Below, in pieces: positions 4,736 through 6,236 of a stretch of DNA of 6,236 bases. Position 1 is the stretch's first letter, and every line of letters begins with the position of its first letter. This DNA comes from Actinomycetota bacterium (GTDB lineage Bacteria > Actinomycetota > Acidimicrobiia > Acidimicrobiales > Ilumatobacteraceae): positions 1 to 6,236 of the forward strand of contig SYCH01000012.1 of assembly GCA_005787025.1 (NCBI GenBank), read 5' to 3'. The notes beneath the pieces were generated by a model. It made no database searches, was not told the DNA's origin, and saw only the letters and a list, made by a program, of their open reading frames with translations. The translations under genes and the position numbers were made by a program.

Positions 4736-6236
4736 TCACCCCATCGAGCGACGCAGGAAGTCCAATTGGTGACGCAACAGGTTCTCGGCCACCACCGCTT
4801 GCGGGGTCATGTGGGTGACTCCCGACAACGGCAACACCTCGTGGGGCTTGCCGGCGGCCAGCAGGGCCGAGGACAACTGCAAGGTGTGGGCGGCCACCAC
4901 GTTGTCGTCGGCCAGGCCGTGCACGATCAACAACGGACGTTCCAAGCGGTGGGCGTCGTTCAACAACGACGTGCGGTCGTACGGCGCGGGATCGACGCCC
5001 GGATGCCCGAGGTAACGCTCGGTGTAGAAGGTGTCGTACAGGCGCCACTCGGTGACCGGCGCTCCGGCCACCGCGCAATGGAACACGTCGGGCCGACGCA
5101 ACACGGCGAGTGCGGCCAGGTACCCACCGAAACTCCATCCGCGAATACCCACGCGCGACAGATCGAGGTCGGGGTTCTCGGCGGCCACGGCCAGCAGCGC
5201 GTCCACTTGATCCTCGAGCACCGGCGCGGCCAGATCCAGGTGGACCGCCCGCTCCCACTCGGTTCCCAAACCGGGGGTGCCGCGACCGTCGACGACCAAC
5301 ACCGCGAACCCCTGATCGGCGAACCACTGCGACGAGCAGTGCGCGGCGTAGGAGTCCACCACCCTTTGGGCGTGCGGCCCTCCGTACGGATCCATGAGCA
5401 CGGGCACCTTGGTGCCGGGAACGTGGTCGGTCGGCATCAGCATCGCGCACGGAATGCGGCGCTCGCCGGCGCGAACGAAACGCGGTCTCGGGTCCACCAG
5501 TGGTCGCTCGGCGTGACTGGTGATCTCGTGTCGTCGATCGCCGTCGATCACGGTGATGGTGGCGCGCGGCTGCGTCGCCGACGAGCGTCGCGTCACCACC
5601 GTCGTTCCGCCCACGGCGACCGAGTTGGTCCCGTCGAGAAGGGTGAGATCGGCGATGCCCGCGTTCGTCCAGCGGTGCGCGCTCTGGCACTCGGGATGCT
5701 CGGCGACGTTGGCGAGGAACACCACGTCGTCGTGGCCCACGTTCGACACCGCGCGCACGTTGGTGCCTACGGGTGTGACCGCGACACCGTCGACGATGAG
5801 GCGCTTCCAACCGTCGCGATCGTCGACGATCACCAACGAACCGTTGCCCAGGTGAGCGGGAACGCCCGGGACGATGTCCACCCACGTGTCGCTGGTGCGG
5901 CGGGCGATCTCGGCGGTGGTTCCGCCCGCACGTGCGGCGCGCAACGTGACGATGGTGTGTTGATCGCGCGAGCACACGGTCACCAGCAGACTCTCGGCGT
6001 CGATCCAATCCACGTCGGTGAGATAGGGGAACGCAACGGCGTCCCACGTCACGTTCACGCGCGTACCCTCGACGGCGTCGAACACGTGCAACGACACGAC
6101 GGCGTCGTCGGTGCCGGCGGCCGGATAGCGCACCGCGTTGGCCGGTCGTTCGGGATGCGCCGGATCGGCGATGTGCCACACCGCCACCGGCGCCTCGTCC
6201 ACGCGACACACCGCCACGTGTCGCGAGTTCGGCGAC
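4736..6236 (-). CDS. Dipeptidyl-peptidase IV-like S9 family serine peptidase, N-terminus beyond right edge
   Basis: The last 499 residues of a prolyl oligopeptidase-clan enzyme of the DPP IV type (S9B), which releases N-terminal dipeptides, usually X-Pro or X-Ala, from peptides. The visible part opens with SPNSRHVAV, a beta-propeller blade signature matching SPNGTFLAY of human DPP IV, and continues through the rest of the propeller to about residue 245. The alpha/beta-hydrolase domain follows: DPYGGP with the oxyanion-hole tyrosine (visible residue 284), VVDGRGTPG, nucleophile elbow GWSFGGY (Ser368, codon 5132-5134), VTEWRLYDTFYTERYLG (human DPP IV has SRWEYYDSVYTERYMG), HGLADDNV (catalytic Asp443) and GVTHM (His475). 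The catalytic triad is intact. The Glu-Glu motif that binds the substrate amino terminus in DPP IV would lie just upstream of SPNS, outside the window, so true dipeptidyl specificity and any signal peptide cannot be judged. The frame stays open to the window edge, so this is a truncation by the window. It is followed by the thioredoxin-like gene after 67 bases. Confidence 0.93.
   Translation of the reverse strand, partial: SPNSRHVAVCRVDEAPVAVWHIADPAHPERPANAVRYPAAGTDDAVVSLHVFDAVEGTRVNVTWDAVAFPYLTDVDWIDAESLLVTVCSRDQHTIVTLRAARAGGTTAEIARRTSDTWVDIVPGVPAHLGNGSLVIVDDRDGWKRLIVDGVAVTPVGTNVRAVSNVGHDDVVFLANVAEHPECQSAHRWTNAGIADLTLLDGTNSVAVGGTTVVTRRSSATQPRATITVIDGDRRHEITSHAERPLVDPRPRFVRAGERRIPCAMLMPTDHVPGTKVPVLMDPYGGPHAQRVVDSYAAHCSSQWFADQGFAVLVVDGRGTPGLGTEWERAVHLDLAAPVLEDQVDALLAVAAENPDLDLSRVGIRGWSFGGYLAALAVLRRPDVFHCAVAGAPVTEWRLYDTFYTERYLGHPGVDPAPYDRTSLLNDAHRLERPLLIVHGLADDNVVAAHTLQLSSALLAAGKPHEVLPLSGVTHMTPQAVVAENLLRHQLDFLRRSMG

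Noticed and set aside
4641..6209. A 522-residue minus-strand frame overlapping the peptidase gene
   Set aside because: Arg-, Gly- and Ser-rich out-of-frame translation; the competing frame has a complete catalytic triad and clear DPP IV homology.
1..6236. A dedicated new defence, mobile or biosynthetic system
   Set aside because: All five products fall in or near known housekeeping families, with no repeats, recombinases, toxin-antitoxin pairs or composition shift; only the small thioredoxin-like protein and its coupling to hrpB are unexplained.

Overview
This window is GC-rich bacterial chromosome (roughly two thirds G+C by eye) carrying five genes, all read from the minus strand. Gene density is very high, GTG starts are used, Shine-Dalgarno signals are sparse, and there are TANNNT hexamers 6-7 bases before start codons. 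Together these suggest a high-GC actinobacterium, possibly of the Acidimicrobiia type, but nothing visible fixes the taxon. There is no RNA gene, insertion sequence, CRISPR array or other mobile element, and no gene-free stretch longer than 67 bases.

In the direction of transcription (right to left) the layout is: (1) a dipeptidyl-peptidase IV-type S9 serine peptidase, entering from the right edge without its N-terminus (4736-6236); (2) a 67-base gap and then a small cysteine-free thioredoxin-fold protein (4165-4668); (3) a full-length HrpB-type DEAH-box ATP-dependent helicase (1664-4168), whose only plausible start is a CTG that overlaps the upstream stop codon by 4 bases; (4) a TSUP/TauE-SafE family membrane transporter (912-1664), whose ATG shares one base with the hrpB stop and has a good ribosome binding site; (5) a 41-base gap and then a two-domain class I (FumA-type, iron-sulfur) fumarate hydratase, cut by the left edge after 290 residues (1-870).

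Genes 2-4 overlap end to start and very probably form one translationally coupled transcription unit. The gaps before genes 2 and 5 each hold a TANNNT hexamer placed as for a leaderless transcript, so each may have its own promoter. The products (peptide degradation, redox-dead thioredoxin fold, RNA helicase, anion export, TCA-cycle hydratase) do not belong to one known pathway. I read the region as a run of housekeeping genes, not as a dedicated new system. The points most worth checking are the CTG start of hrpB, the cysteine-less thioredoxin-like protein coupled to it, and the paired leaderless-type promoters.
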